64,000 nucleotides of DNA from Clostridium sp. 1001271st1 H5 (GCF_005845215.1 NZ_SPHO01000005.1:1-64000), one strand, 5' to 3'. Shown: positions 7,846 to 17,501, counted from the first letter of the stretch. Translations and numbers: made by a program. The notes: generated by a model not told the origin, from the letters alone.

Positions 7846-9183
7846 ATGGACAAAGAAGAACTGAAACAAAAATGTCTCAAAGCAATTGAGGAACACCAGG
7901 AGGAAATTATTGCCCTGGGAATGGAAGCCTATAAGACGCCGGAGCTGGGATATAAGGAGTTCAGAACAGGAAAACTCATGGAGGATGCCTTCAGGAAGCT
8001 TGGCCTGGAGCCGGAAACCGGCATATCCTACACGGGCTGCCGCGTGTCCTCAGGTCCCAAGGGAAATGGTCCCAGAGTGGCTGTGATGGGTGAGCTGGAC
8101 TGTATTATGTGCGATTCCCATCCGGATGCAGCGGAGGGAGGCCTGATTCATGCCTGCGGGCATAATGTGCAGCTGGCAAATCTGTACGGTGCAGCCATTG
8201 GAATCCTTACATCAGGCGTAATGGAGCATCTGGACGGCGCAGCTGACTTTATAGCCATCCCGGCGGAGGAATGCGTGGATTATGAGTATAGAAACCGTCT
8301 CATAAGCCAGGGAACCATCCGCTATCTGGGAGGAAAACAGGAGCTTATGTACCGCGGCGGCCTGGATGACACGGATATGGTGCTCCAGTGCCATATGATG
8401 GAGATGGAGCCGGGAAAGTGCTGTATCCTGGACACAAAGGGAAATGGATTTATCAGCAAGACCGTTCATTTCCTTGGAAAGGCGGCACATGCCGGATTTG
8501 CTCCGGAACAGGGAGTCAACGCCCTGAACATGGCAGAGCTGGCCATGAACAATATACACGCGCTGCGGGAAACCTTCAGGGATGAGGATAAGGTGCGGGT
8601 AAGCATTGTAATCAAGGAGGGCGGCGGCCTGGTAAATGTGGTGCCGGAACGGGTCACCATGGAAATCATGGTCCGGGCCTTTACCATTGACGCCATGGGG
8701 GACGCTTCCCATAAGGTGAACAGGAGCATGAAGGCAGCTGCCATGGCGCTGGGAGGCAGGGTGGAGATTCACGATTGTATCGGATACCTTCCCCTGAACA
8801 CGGACCGGCAGATAGCCCGGCTGTACCGGGATAACATGATGGCTTACGAACATGTGGGAAAGGACGCGTTTGTGGAGGACTGGGAGACAGCCGGCTCCAC
8901 GGACCTGGGAGACATATCCCAGCTCATGCCCTGTATGCATATATGGGCCGGCGGCATAAAAGGCGGCCTTCACACGGAGGCTTACAGGATGGATGACCCC
9001 TACACCGCCTATATTGTGCCTGCCAGGATGATGGCCCTTACCATGATTGACCTGCTGTGGGACGGGGGCGCAAGGGGAAAGGAAATCATGAAGGAGTTCC
9101 GCCCTGCCCTGACAAAGGAAGAATACCTAAATCTTTTAAAAGACCATCAGGTGGTTGATTTATACGACGCTTCTGATTTATAA
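7846..9183 (+). CDS. M20 family amidohydrolase (AbgB/peptidase M20D-like)
   Basis: This 445-residue protein carries H-A-C-G-H-N (metal ligands), M-G-E-L-D (Asp), P-A-E-E-C (catalytic and metal Glu) and a late H-T-E-A-Y. These are hallmarks of M20D amidohydrolases that cleave N-acyl amino acids, aminoacyl conjugates or p-aminobenzoyl-glutamate. A dimerisation domain at about residues 200-320 contains K-A-A-H-A-G-F-A-P. It starts 25 bases after the previous peptidase gene, with AAGGA upstream, so both belong to one operon. The exact substrate cannot be read from the sequence. Confidence 0.85.
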   Translation: MDKEELKQKCLKAIEEHQEEIIALGMEAYKTPELGYKEFRTGKLMEDAFRKLGLEPETGISYTGCRVSSGPKGNGPRVAVMGELDCIMCDSHPDAAEGGLIHACGHNVQLANLYGAAIGILTSGVMEHLDGAADFIAIPAEECVDYEYRNRLISQGTIRYLGGKQELMYRGGLDDTDMVLQCHMMEMEPGKCCILDTKGNGFISKTVHFLGKAAHAGFAPEQGVNALNMAELAMNNIHALRETFRDEDKVRVSIVIKEGGGLVNVVPERVTMEIMVRAFTIDAMGDASHKVNRSMKAAAMALGGRVEIHDCIGYLPLNTDRQIARLYRDNMMAYEHVGKDAFVEDWETAGSTDLGDISQLMPCMHIWAGGIKGGLHTEAYRMDDPYTAYIVPARMMALTMIDLLWDGGARGKEIMKEFRPALTKEEYLNLLKDHQVVDLYDASDL

Positions 9184-9232
9184 TCGGTATAAGGCGCATT
9201 GTGCGCGGAAAATCGGGAGGTTGACAGTATAA

Positions 9233-10537
9233 ATGATAGTGGGAGTAGTGGGGCCAAGGGAATCCTGCGGTATTATCAGGAAAGCGATTCATCAGATTGA
9301 CCGGAGTCATGAGGTACGTTTATATACAAGAGAGCTGGTAAGGGAAGCTGTGGATGTCATTGACACCTGTGAGCAGGAGTGCGACGGTGTAATATTTACC
9401 GGAAGCGGCATCTGCGACTATGTGCTGGGTCATCACCAGATGCAGAAACCTTACACATACATCAAGCGGTCTGCCAGCAGTATAGCAGAAGTATTTCTGA
9501 AAATGGTCAGGGAAGGGCGGGAGATTGACACCTTCAGCATTGACGTGGTGGAGAAGCAGATTATCGAGGATATCCTGGACGCCTTTCACATACAGCCCAG
9601 GAATATATATACCTGTCCGCTGCTTGCAGGCGTGGCGGAGGAAGAGTATGTTGCATGGCATATGGGGCTGCTGGAGGAGAAGATGACCGATGTGGCGGTC
9701 ACGGCTTATGTGGCGGTTTACCATATGATAGAGGAAAAGGGCGGCAGGGTCTTTTACCTGGAGCCCAAGCGCTCCCAGGTCAGGGATGCCCTGGCCGACC
9801 TGGAAAAGGGCTGGGCCCTTGCCCAGGCAGAATACTCCCAGATTGCGGTGGAATTGATTCAGATGTCCAACTTCCCTGAGAAGGAGGACCAGTATTACAA
9901 TGCCATGGCAAGCAAGGCGGAATTTGAAGTGGAACTGATACGTTACGTAAGGGGAATCCAGGGCTCTGTATTCCCCTTTGGGCGTGATGAATATGTAATT
10001 TATGCCAACTCAGGCGTGGTGAAGGGCAAGAAAAACCATAAGGACCTGAGAACCCTTCAGGAGGAGGGAAAGAATCTGGGCCTGGTGGTGAACGCGGGTC
10101 TGGGCATGGGGGTGACGGCTTATCAGGCGGAGATGCATGCCAGGAAGGCACTGGAGTATTCCCTTGGAAAGGGAGAGGGAGGAATTTTCCAGATTGATGA
10201 GGATGAGAAGATTCAGGGTCCCCTGGGACTGGAGCAGCAGCTTCAGTACAGCATGATATCCTTTGACCCGAAAATCCAGACGATTTCCGAAAAAACAGGA
10301 CTGAGCATGGAATCTATTTTAAAGATTCAGGCCATTGCGGATGTGAGGAAGAGCTACGTGTTTGACGCCTCGGAGCTGGCCGAATGCCTGGGTATCACAG
10401 TCAGGAGCGCCAGACGGATTCTCAGCAAGATTCAGGCAGCAGGCCTGGGAACAGTCTGCGCCAGGGAGAGCGCTGCCAAGGGCGGACGCCCCAGAGCTCT
10501 GGTGGAGCTGAAATTCGGACTCAGGGAAATGGAATAA
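9233..10537 (+). CDS. Regulator with N-terminal sensing region and C-terminal HTH
   Basis: This protein has 434 residues. The first 200 or so resemble a Rossmann-like sensor half (M-I-V-G-V-V-G-P at the start, F-T-G-S-G near residue 60). A middle region (about 215-345) holds a cyclase-like fold with V-N-A-G-L-G-M-G-V-T-A. The last 80 residues look like a winged helix (E-L-A-E-C-L-G-I-T-V-R-S-A-R-R-I-L). GGGAGG lies 12 bases before the ATG. Position at the end of the DUF5058/M20 cluster suggests it controls that cluster. I do not recognise a named family. Confidence 0.65.
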   Translation: MIVGVVGPRESCGIIRKAIHQIDRSHEVRLYTRELVREAVDVIDTCEQECDGVIFTGSGICDYVLGHHQMQKPYTYIKRSASSIAEVFLKMVREGREIDTFSIDVVEKQIIEDILDAFHIQPRNIYTCPLLAGVAEEEYVAWHMGLLEEKMTDVAVTAYVAVYHMIEEKGGRVFYLEPKRSQVRDALADLEKGWALAQAEYSQIAVELIQMSNFPEKEDQYYNAMASKAEFEVELIRYVRGIQGSVFPFGRDEYVIYANSGVVKGKKNHKDLRTLQEEGKNLGLVVNAGLGMGVTAYQAEMHARKALEYSLGKGEGGIFQIDEDEKIQGPLGLEQQLQYSMISFDPKIQTISEKTGLSMESILKIQAIADVRKSYVFDASELAECLGITVRSARRILSKIQAAGLGTVCARESAAKGGRPRALVELKFGLREME

Positions 10538-10637
10538 CACCTGTTCCGGTTGTCACTGCGCTGTATTTCTGATAAAATGGTTCCATGGAATTGAAAATAG
10601 AACGAACTACAGAATCGTATACAGGAGAGAGAAACCA

Positions 10638-11447
10638 ATGGACTACAAGATAATCGTACTGGACCTGGACGGAACGCTGACCAACCGTGATAAAATCATC
10701 ACACCCAGAACAAAAGAGGCCCTGATGAAGGCCCAGGAAGCAGGAAACATTGTGGTGCTGGCATCAGGCCGTCCCACAGCAGGAGTGGAGCCTCTGGCAG
10801 GGGAGCTGGAGCTGTCCCGGTTCGGCAGTTATATCCTGTCTTACAACGGCGGGATGATAACCAACTGCAAGACAGGCGAAACCGTGTTTTCTTCCTTGCT
10901 GCCCGGGGAGTCCAACCGGAAAATCATCGGGCTGGCAGAGGAGCACAGGGTAGACATCCTTACATATGACGGAGGGGAAATCATCACCAACAATGCGGAA
11001 TGCCCCTACGCCATTGCGGAGTCCAACATCAACCATCTTCCCCTGCGTCAGGTGGAGGACATGAAATCCTATGTGGATTTCCAGGTGCCCAAGTTTCTGA
11101 TGCTGGATGACGGTGATTACCTGGTGACCGTGGAGCCTAAGGTAAAGGCCGCCATGGGGCGTGATTTCAGCGTGTACCGTTCCGAGCCTTATTTCCTGGA
11201 AATCATGCCAAAGGGAATTGATAAGGCACAGTCGCTGGCCCGTCTGCTGGAGGTAGTGGGGCTTGACCGTGAACAGATGATAGCCTGCGGCGACGGCTAC
11301 AATGACCTGACCATGATTAAATACGCGGGCCTGGGTGTTGCTATGGAAAATGCAGTCCTTCCGGTGAGGCAGGCCGCTGATTATATTACTGCATCCAATA
11401 ACCACGACGGTGTCGGACTGGTGGTTGAGAAATTTATGCTGTCCTGA
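10638..11447 (+). CDS. Cof-type HAD-IIB phosphatase
   Basis: This is a soluble 269-residue phosphatase. HAD motifs are clear: D-L-D-G-T-L-T (nucleophile and acid Asp), A-S-G-R-P-T (motif II), the lysine in P-K-G-I-D-K-A and G-D-G-Y-N-D (motifs III/IV). The IIB cap lies at about residues 85-190. Such enzymes dephosphorylate sugar phosphates or flavin-related compounds; the substrate is not predictable here. AGGAGAG precedes the ATG. It stands alone between the peptidase-locus regulator and the YerC gene. Confidence 0.88.
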   Translation: MDYKIIVLDLDGTLTNRDKIITPRTKEALMKAQEAGNIVVLASGRPTAGVEPLAGELELSRFGSYILSYNGGMITNCKTGETVFSSLLPGESNRKIIGLAEEHRVDILTYDGGEIITNNAECPYAIAESNINHLPLRQVEDMKSYVDFQVPKFLMLDDGDYLVTVEPKVKAAMGRDFSVYRSEPYFLEIMPKGIDKAQSLARLLEVVGLDREQMIACGDGYNDLTMIKYAGLGVAMENAVLPVRQAADYITASNNHDGVGLVVEKFMLS

Positions 11448-11624
11448 AATGGGAGGGGAAAACAGAAGAAAAAATCCCCTTACAAAATCTCCGGCCATGT
11501 ATGGACTTTCGGACTTTAATATGCTAAAATGAACAAGTATGGGGCTTATATGACCTGTAATCATTTTACAATACACATACGGTGGGGGAAGGCCGTATGA
11601 ATTATAAGGAGAGAGAACCAGGAC
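11448..11624 (+). promoter_or_regulatory. Spacer with possible promoter for the YerC gene
   Basis: This is 177 bases without a gene. TATGCTAAAAT at about 11519-11529 resembles an extended -10, but no good -35 was found. AAGGAGAG lies before the next gene. Confidence 0.3.
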
Positions 11625-11945
11625 ATGAACAAGAAAATCAAAACAGAAGCAGTGGACCATCTATTTGATGCCATACTGACCTTAAAGACTCCGGATGAAT
11701 GTTATAAGTTTTTTGAGGATGTATGCACCATCAATGAACTGCTGTCGCTGTCCCAGCGCTATGAAGTGGCCAAAATGCTGCGGGAAGGCAAGACCTACCT
11801 GGAGATTGCGGAGAAGACAGGCGCATCCACAGCTACCATCAGCCGGGTAAACCGTTCGCTGAATTATGGCAGCGACGGATACGACATGGTATTCGCCAGG
11901 CTTACAGGGGGAACGCAGGCAGACAAAGGGGATAATGAAAGCTGA
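11625..11945 (+). CDS. yerC: YerC/YecD family TrpR-related regulator
   Basis: This 106-residue protein matches the YerC/YecD family of TrpR-like DNA-binding proteins. The helix-turn-helix spans the Y-L-E-I-A-E-K-T-G-A-S-T-A-T-I-S-R region near residues 60-80, after a helical dimerisation part containing L-S-L-S-Q-R-Y-E-V-A. In other Firmicutes yerC also lies close to pcrA, which supports the call. Its ligand is not known. It ends at a strong bidirectional terminator. Confidence 0.88.
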   Translation: MNKKIKTEAVDHLFDAILTLKTPDECYKFFEDVCTINELLSLSQRYEVAKMLREGKTYLEIAEKTGASTATISRVNRSLNYGSDGYDMVFARLTGGTQADKGDNES

Positions 11946-11964
11946 GTATGATAAAGGCTGTATT

Positions 11965-12010
11965 TAAAAAACGGATATTGCGGCAGGGATTTGCCGCGAT
12001 ATCCGTTTTT
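11965..12010. terminator. Bidirectional terminator between yerC and the DUF1836 gene
   Basis: AAAAAACGGATAT-TGCGGC and GCCGC-GATATCCGTTTTT form a long stem of about 17-18 bp around a short loop. A-rich and T-rich tails flank both sides, so it can end transcription from both convergent genes. Confidence 0.9.
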
Positions 12011-12031
12011 GGGTTTATGGAGTCATGAAAC

Positions 12032-12649
12032 CTATTTTTTACGGGGAGCAGGAGCATCCTCCCGGAGCTGGTCCGCAATCATCTCAATCATCTGCGTCTT
12101 CAGATACACGTCAAAGGACAGCTCGCAGATAAAGGCAAAGAGCTTCAGGTATTCCCTGTCCTCATCGTCCACAGGCGCGTCCGAAAATGTATCCTGGGCC
12201 CGTTCAAACTTGGCTGCCACATCCGACTTCAGATTGTTCATCTCACCCTTTTCCAGAGTGAAGACCTCGTTATAGATGTCTTCCAGGGACAGCTGTGAGG
12301 TCTGTCCTGTGAAATGCTTGGACGTAATGGGGCGGAACAGTTCCTCGATATCGCTGAAGGACAGAAGGTTTTTAAAATAATATATGAACACAAGCATCAG
12401 CATGTGGTCCTTGGAGTACTTCTTCTTCACCGGAGGGGGAAGGAGGTTGTTCTTGGCGTAGTTGTTAATCATGGTTTTGGTCAGAACCTTATCACCCGGA
12501 TGCCGCCTCATGTCTTTTAAATGGCTGTCCATGAAGGTGGTTACCTGGTCCATGTACAAATCAATATCAGGAATCTCGTCCGCCTTGACATGGGACAGGT
12601 TCCCCAGATAGGAAAACAGGTCCTGCAGACGTTCTTCATTTGTCTTCAT
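12032..12649 (-). CDS. DUF1836 domain-containing protein
   Basis: This 205-residue protein has the DUF1836 signature: K-T-M-I-N-N-Y-A-K-N-N-L-L-P-P-P and then K-Y-S-K-D-H-M-L-M-L. This resembles a MerR-like winged helix at about residues 50-110, and the rest is helical. A regulatory DNA-binding role is commonly inferred but not proven. It is transcribed against its neighbours and shares a terminator with yerC. AGGTGAC precedes the start on the minus strand. Confidence 0.82.
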   Translation of the reverse strand: MKTNEERLQDLFSYLGNLSHVKADEIPDIDLYMDQVTTFMDSHLKDMRRHPGDKVLTKTMINNYAKNNLLPPPVKKKYSKDHMLMLVFIYYFKNLLSFSDIEELFRPITSKHFTGQTSQLSLEDIYNEVFTLEKGEMNNLKSDVAAKFERAQDTFSDAPVDDEDREYLKLFAFICELSFDVYLKTQMIEMIADQLREDAPAPRKK

Positions 12650-12961
12650 CTATGTGTCACCTCTGTCATTCTTATCACATTACTATATCTATTATATAGT
12701 ATTCAATACTAGATGACAAGGGGGAAATGAAATTCTGTATTGGACTCAGAAATAAAAGCCGGTATCAGCTGTAGGATGGTTAGGAACAGGGAGAGAGAAA
12801 AGAAAACGGAGAATAAAAGCGAAAAACAGGGAAGCCGTTGAGCTGGCGCCCATAATGCGCAGAAAGATACCCGGACATCCAAAAGGCAGGTCTTGCAGGA
12901 TAGGATTCAGAATGGTATACTTAATAAACATAATTGGAGTTAAGAAGGCGGTACATAGTTT
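12650..12961. other. Intergenic region between the DUF1836 gene and pcrA
   Basis: These 312 bases separate divergent genes. An AT-rich stretch at about 12675-12710 (ACTATATCTATTATATAGTATTCA) could hold the minus-strand promoter of the DUF1836 gene. TATACTTAAT near 12916 may be the -10 for pcrA. No gene was found. Confidence 0.4.
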
Positions 12962-15304
12962 ATGAGTATTTACGATTCATTGAATCCCATGCAGAAGGAG
13001 GCGGTCCTTCATACAGAAGGGCCTCTCCTTATTTTAGCTGGTGCAGGCTCCGGAAAGACCCGGGTGCTGACCCACAGGGTGGCGTACCTGATTGAGGAAA
13101 AGCAAGTGAACCCATGGAACATCCTGGCCATCACATTTACCAACAAGGCAGCCGGTGAGATGAGGGAAAGGGTGGACCAGCTGGTAGGCTTTGGGGCTGA
13201 GAGCATCTGGGTCAGCACCTTCCATTCCACCTGCGTGCGCATTCTGCGCAGACATATAGAGTATCTGGGATATACCACGAATTTTTCCATCTATGACAGC
13301 GATGACCAGAAGACGCTGATGAAGCAGGTGTTCAAGGCCATGGATGTGGATACCAAGCAGTTTAAGGAGCGCTCCGTACTGGGCACCATATCCTCGGCAA
13401 AGGACAAGCTCATCGGCCCGGAGGAATTTCTGCTGAATGCAGGTCAGGACTTCAGGCAGCGCAGGATTGGAGAGATATATAAGGAATACCAGAAGCGCCT
13501 GAAGAAGAACAATGCCCTGGACTTTGACGACCTCATTGTAAAGACCGTGGAGCTGTTCCAGAATAACAGCCAGGTCCTGAATTATTATCAGGAGAGGTTC
13601 AGGTATATTATGGTGGACGAGTATCAGGATACCAACCTGGCCCAGTTTAAGCTAATCAGCCTGCTGGCCTCCAGGTACAGGAACCTGTGCGTGGTGGGTG
13701 ATGACGACCAGTCCATATACCGGTTCAGAGGGGCGGATATAGGGAATATACTGAGCTTTGAAGAGACATTTCCAGGGGCAAAGGTCATTAAGCTGGAGCA
13801 GAATTACCGTTCTACCCAGAACATACTGAATGCAGCCAACGGTGTCATACGCCACAACCGGGGACGTAAGGATAAGACCCTGTGGACTGCCAATGGCGAG
13901 GGGGATTTAATCCGCTTTAAACAGTTTGACACGGCCAGGGAGGAAGCTGACTTTGTGGCCAGGGAGATAAGGGACAGCAGCTATGCCTATCAGGACCAGG
14001 CCGTGCTCTACCGCACCAATGCCCAGTCGCGTCTTCTGGAGGAACGGTGTATATTTTACAATGTGCCTTACCGCCTGGTGGGAGGCGTGAATTTCTATCA
14101 GAGGAAGGAAATAAAGGATATCCTGGCCTATTTAAAGACCATAGCTAATGGCGTGGATGATTTGTCCGTGCTGCGCATTATCAATGTACCCAAGCGGGGA
14201 ATCGGCGCAACCACCATGGGGAAGGTAACCATCTTTGCCTCTGAACATGGCATGAGCCTGTATGACGCTCTCAGGGAGGCACGGCAGATTCCGGGCATTG
14301 GAAAGGCTGCTGAGAAAATTACGAATTTCATAGGGCAGATGGAGAGCTTCCGGGCCAGGGCACAGTCAGAGGATTACACCATCCAGGATTTGATAGAGGG
14401 CATCATGGACGAGACAGGCTACCAGCAGGAGCTGGAGGCAGAGGGAGAGGTGGAGTCACAGACCAGGCTGGAGAACATAGAGGAACTGGTGAACAAGGCA
14501 GTGAGCTACGAGGAGGACAGCGAGCATCCTACCCTGGATGAATTCCTGGAGCAGGTGGCTCTGGTGGCTGATATAGACAACATGGATGAATCCGAGAACC
14601 GCGTAACCCTTATGACCCTGCACAGTGCCAAAGGTCTGGAGTTTCCCAAGGTGTATCTGGTGGGGCTGGAGGACGGATTGTTTCCCAGCATGATGTCCAT
14701 TAACTCTGATGACAAGACAGACATGGAGGAAGAGCGCCGTCTCTGCTATGTGGGTATCACAAGGGCCAAGAATGAGCTGGTGATTACCAGCGCCAGGCAG
14801 AGGATGGTCAACGGCGAGACCAGATACTGCAAACCCAGCCGCTTCATGGAGGAAGTGCCTGGTGAACTGCTGGATGAGGAGCGTCTGGAGCCGGTGCTGG
14901 GAAGCTTTGGCAGCCGCAACAATGCAGACAGTGCAGGCGGATTCGGCAAGTCCGGTATCTCCGGCGAGGCAGGTCTGCCGTGGAACCAGCCGGCCGGTGG
15001 AAGTGCCCGCACAAGCACCTTTGGAAAGGGTTACAATGCCTATGCATCCGGCACATCCCAGCCTTCATCCGGCCCCGGCGCCGGCAGGACAGGGGGAAAT
15101 CCGGGATTTGGAAAGGCATTTACGGTGCAGAAGGCAGCCTCTCTGGATTACAGCGAGGGAGACCGGGTTAGACATATTAAATTCGGCGAGGGAACGGTGA
15201 AATCTATAAAGGACGGCGGCAAGGACTATGAAGTCACGGTGGTGTTTGACACCGCGGGACAGAAGAAGATGTTTGCATCCTTTGCAAAGCTGACAAAAGC
15301 CTGA
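12962..15304 (+). CDS. pcrA: ATP-dependent DNA helicase PcrA (UvrD/Rep family)
   Basis: This 780-residue superfamily 1 helicase moves 3'-to-5' on DNA and acts in repair and rolling-circle replication. Motifs are clear: Q motif N-P-M-Q-K-E-A, Walker A A-G-A-G-S-G-K-T, Ia T-F-T-N-K-A-A, Walker B V-D-E-Y-Q-D-T, III G-D-D-D-Q-S-I-Y-R-F-R-G, IV Q-N-Y-R-S-T, V L-M-T-L-H-S-A-K-G-L-E-F and VI V-G-I-T-R-A-K. After a glycine/serine-rich linker (about residues 640-710), a Tudor-like end (G-D-R-V-R-H-I-K-F-G-E-G-T-V) matches the RNA polymerase contact domain of PcrA. Length is slightly above the usual 720-750 because of the linker. Confidence 0.95.
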   Translation: MSIYDSLNPMQKEAVLHTEGPLLILAGAGSGKTRVLTHRVAYLIEEKQVNPWNILAITFTNKAAGEMRERVDQLVGFGAESIWVSTFHSTCVRILRRHIEYLGYTTNFSIYDSDDQKTLMKQVFKAMDVDTKQFKERSVLGTISSAKDKLIGPEEFLLNAGQDFRQRRIGEIYKEYQKRLKKNNALDFDDLIVKTVELFQNNSQVLNYYQERFRYIMVDEYQDTNLAQFKLISLLASRYRNLCVVGDDDQSIYRFRGADIGNILSFEETFPGAKVIKLEQNYRSTQNILNAANGVIRHNRGRKDKTLWTANGEGDLIRFKQFDTAREEADFVAREIRDSSYAYQDQAVLYRTNAQSRLLEERCIFYNVPYRLVGGVNFYQRKEIKDILAYLKTIANGVDDLSVLRIINVPKRGIGATTMGKVTIFASEHGMSLYDALREARQIPGIGKAAEKITNFIGQMESFRARAQSEDYTIQDLIEGIMDETGYQQELEAEGEVESQTRLENIEELVNKAVSYEEDSEHPTLDEFLEQVALVADIDNMDESENRVTLMTLHSAKGLEFPKVYLVGLEDGLFPSMMSINSDDKTDMEEERRLCYVGITRAKNELVITSARQRMVNGETRYCKPSRFMEEVPGELLDEERLEPVLGSFGSRNNADSAGGFGKSGISGEAGLPWNQPAGGSARTSTFGKGYNAYASGTSQPSSGPGAGRTGGNPGFGKAFTVQKAASLDYSEGDRVRHIKFGEGTVKSIKDGGKDYEVTVVFDTAGQKKMFASFAKLTKA

Positions 15305-15540
15305 TGCAGGCCTGGCAGAAGGCACCGGTGCAGGTGATATCCGGTTGAAATGTTGCTCCGGCATATCGGATTTGTGTCTGGTTTGCATGTCCATTTAACT
15401 TCATTAAAACAATTGGAATTAAGACAATTGGATAAAATTTGAATAAATTGGGATAGTAAATCAAGAGCTTCCATGATATAATAATTAAAAAGTAAGCAAG
15501 AGGGCAGAGGTGCTTATATATAAGAAAGGACGTGGATAGA

Positions 15541-15858
15541 ATGAACAGATTCGACAGAGACAGGTTTGACCAGATGGGAAAAGAGGCGTTAAGCCGTGTA
15601 GAAGAACTGATGAATTCCAGCAGAATCAATGAACTGCTTCACAAGAGAGAAGAGGACGAAAAGAAAAAGAACTGCATACTCTGGGTGCTGGCCATTATCG
15701 GTGCCGTGGCAGCTGTGGCCGGCATTGCATATGCTGTTTATCGTTTCTTTACTCCGGATTACCTGGAAGATTTTGAGGATGATTTCGACGATGACTTTGA
15801 CGACGACTTCTTTGAGGATGAGGAGCCGGAGGAGAAGAAGACAGATAAGGCTGAATAG
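15541..15858 (+). CDS. Small membrane protein with acidic C-terminal tail
   Basis: This protein of about 105 residues has a charged N-terminal helix, one membrane segment (L-W-V-L-A-I-I-G-A-V-A-A-V-A-G-I-A, near residues 49-68) and an Asp/Glu/Phe-rich tail. No family name is recognised, though such proteins are common next to pcrA-region genes in Lachnospiraceae. The ATG at 15541 fits AAGAAAGGA about ten bases upstream better than the GTG at 15532. The tail should face the cytoplasm or the outside as a flexible, negatively charged arm. Confidence 0.7.
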   Translation: MNRFDRDRFDQMGKEALSRVEELMNSSRINELLHKREEDEKKKNCILWVLAIIGAVAAVAGIAYAVYRFFTPDYLEDFEDDFDDDFDDDFFEDEEPEEKKTDKAE

Positions 15859-15938
15859 CAGTGGATGCAGGCCGGGTTATGTTGAATCCGGATTCAGCAT
15901 CAGTTACGTTGATGGATAATATAACAGGATAGTTGTTG

Positions 15939-15967
15939 GGACCGCCGCGGATGTGGCGGTCCTTTTT
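15939..15967 (+). terminator. Terminator after the acidic membrane protein gene
   Basis: GGACCGCC and GGCGGTCC form an 8-bp GC-rich stem with an 8-base loop, followed by TTTTT. Confidence 0.85.
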
Positions 15968-16065
15968 GGGTCCGGCTTGATGTGAGCCCTATTGCATGAT
16001 ATAATGATACGGCAAAAGAGAACCATAAGAAAATGCCAATGCGGCAGACAGAACGGAGATATTTT

Positions 16066-17466
16066 ATGAAAAAGGGCGATATTTACGAAGGAATAGTGGA
16101 GAAAATCGAATTCCCGAATAAGGGTATCCTGCATATAGACGGCGAGAGGGTGGTGGTGAAAAATGCCATACCTGGCCAGAAGATTCAGTGTGTTATCACC
16201 AAGCGCAGAAAGGGAAAGTCCGAAGCCCGGACATTGGAGATACTGGAGCCTTCGCCGGCAGAACAGCCGGAGAAGGCCTGTCCTCATTTTGGGATATGCG
16301 GCGGCTGTATTTACCAGAGCCTGCCCTATGAAGAGCAATTGAATATTAAAAAGGAGCAGGTAAAATCCCTGTTGGACAGCGTGGTGGAGGACGGCACCTA
16401 CGAATTTCAGGGAATCAAGGCCAGCCCAGCCCATCTGGGCTACCGCAATAAGATGGAATTTTCTTTTGGCGACGAGGTAAAGGATGGTCCATTGGCGTTG
16501 GGGATGCATAAGAGAGGAAGCTTTTACGATATTGTGACCACCCCGGAGTGCCGGATTGTGCACCCGGATTTTTGCAGAATACTGGTGGCAACCAAGGAGT
16601 ATTTTGAGGAAATAGGAACCGCATTTTACAAGAAATTGCAGCACCAGGGGTATCTTCGCCATCTGCTGGTCCGCAGGGCGGTTAAGACAGGGGAGATTCT
16701 GGTAGACCTGGTGACCAGCACCCAGAGGGAGTATCTGGGCGGAAAGCCCGAGGAGGAGGTACTGTCAGCATGGAAGGAAAGGCTTTTAGGCCTTCCTCTG
16801 AAAGGCAGGCTGGCGGGAATCCTGCACACGGAGAATGATTCCCTGGCAGATGTGGTGCAGAGCGATGAGACCCATATCCTTTACGGACAGGACTACTTTT
16901 ATGAGGAGCTGCTGGGACTGCGTTTCCGCATCTCGCCCTTTTCCTTTTTCCAGACCAATTCCCTGGGGGCAGAGGTTTTGTACGACACGGCCAGAGAATT
17001 TGTGGGGGACACAAAGGATAAGGTGGTATTCGACCTTTACAGCGGAACAGGAACCATTGCTCAGATACTGGCGCCTGTGGCCAGAAAGGTTGTGGGGGTG
17101 GAAATTGTAGAAGAAGCCGTCAGGGCGGCCCAGGTAAATGCTGAGCTCAATGGACTGGAGAACTGCCAGTTCCTGGCCGGGGATGTGCTGAAGGCGATTG
17201 ATGATGTGGAAGATAAGCCGGATTTGATTGTGGTAGACCCGCCCAGGGATGGGATACATCCCAAGGCACTGGGAAAAATCATTGATTTTGGAGTGGACCG
17301 GATGGTGTATATATCCTGTAAGCCAACCAGTCTGGTGAGGGATTTGGTGGTGCTGCAGGAGAGAGGGTACCGGGTGGAGAAGGCTTGTGCGGTGGATATG
17401 TTTCCGGGGACTGGGAATGTCGAAGTGGTAATAATGATGCGGAATTGTGGTTCGGAAGGGAAATAG
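16066..17466 (+). CDS. rlmD: 23S rRNA (uracil-C5)-methyltransferase, RlmD/TrmA family
   Basis: This 466-residue SAM-dependent RNA methyltransferase has an N-terminal TRAM RNA-binding domain (residues 1-58). The iron-sulfur cysteines are in C-P-H-F-G-I-C-G-G-C near residue 78. The Rossmann SAM site is D-L-Y-S-G-T-G-T-I, and D-P-P-R-D-G-I and the catalytic cysteine in Y-I-S-C-K-P-T follow. It should form 5-methyluridine in 23S rRNA; members of the family modify U1939 or U747, and which one cannot be read here. The ATG at 16066 is chosen for its ribosome site (CGGAGAT) over an in-frame ATG at 16033. Confidence 0.88.
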   Translation: MKKGDIYEGIVEKIEFPNKGILHIDGERVVVKNAIPGQKIQCVITKRRKGKSEARTLEILEPSPAEQPEKACPHFGICGGCIYQSLPYEEQLNIKKEQVKSLLDSVVEDGTYEFQGIKASPAHLGYRNKMEFSFGDEVKDGPLALGMHKRGSFYDIVTTPECRIVHPDFCRILVATKEYFEEIGTAFYKKLQHQGYLRHLLVRRAVKTGEILVDLVTSTQREYLGGKPEEEVLSAWKERLLGLPLKGRLAGILHTENDSLADVVQSDETHILYGQDYFYEELLGLRFRISPFSFFQTNSLGAEVLYDTAREFVGDTKDKVVFDLYSGTGTIAQILAPVARKVVGVEIVEEAVRAAQVNAELNGLENCQFLAGDVLKAIDDVEDKPDLIVVDPPRDGIHPKALGKIIDFGVDRMVYISCKPTSLVRDLVVLQERGYRVEKACAVDMFPGTGNVEVVIMMRNCGSEGK

Positions 17467-17501
17467 AGGGATTTAACCACAAGATATAGTGGCTTTTGGC
17501 G

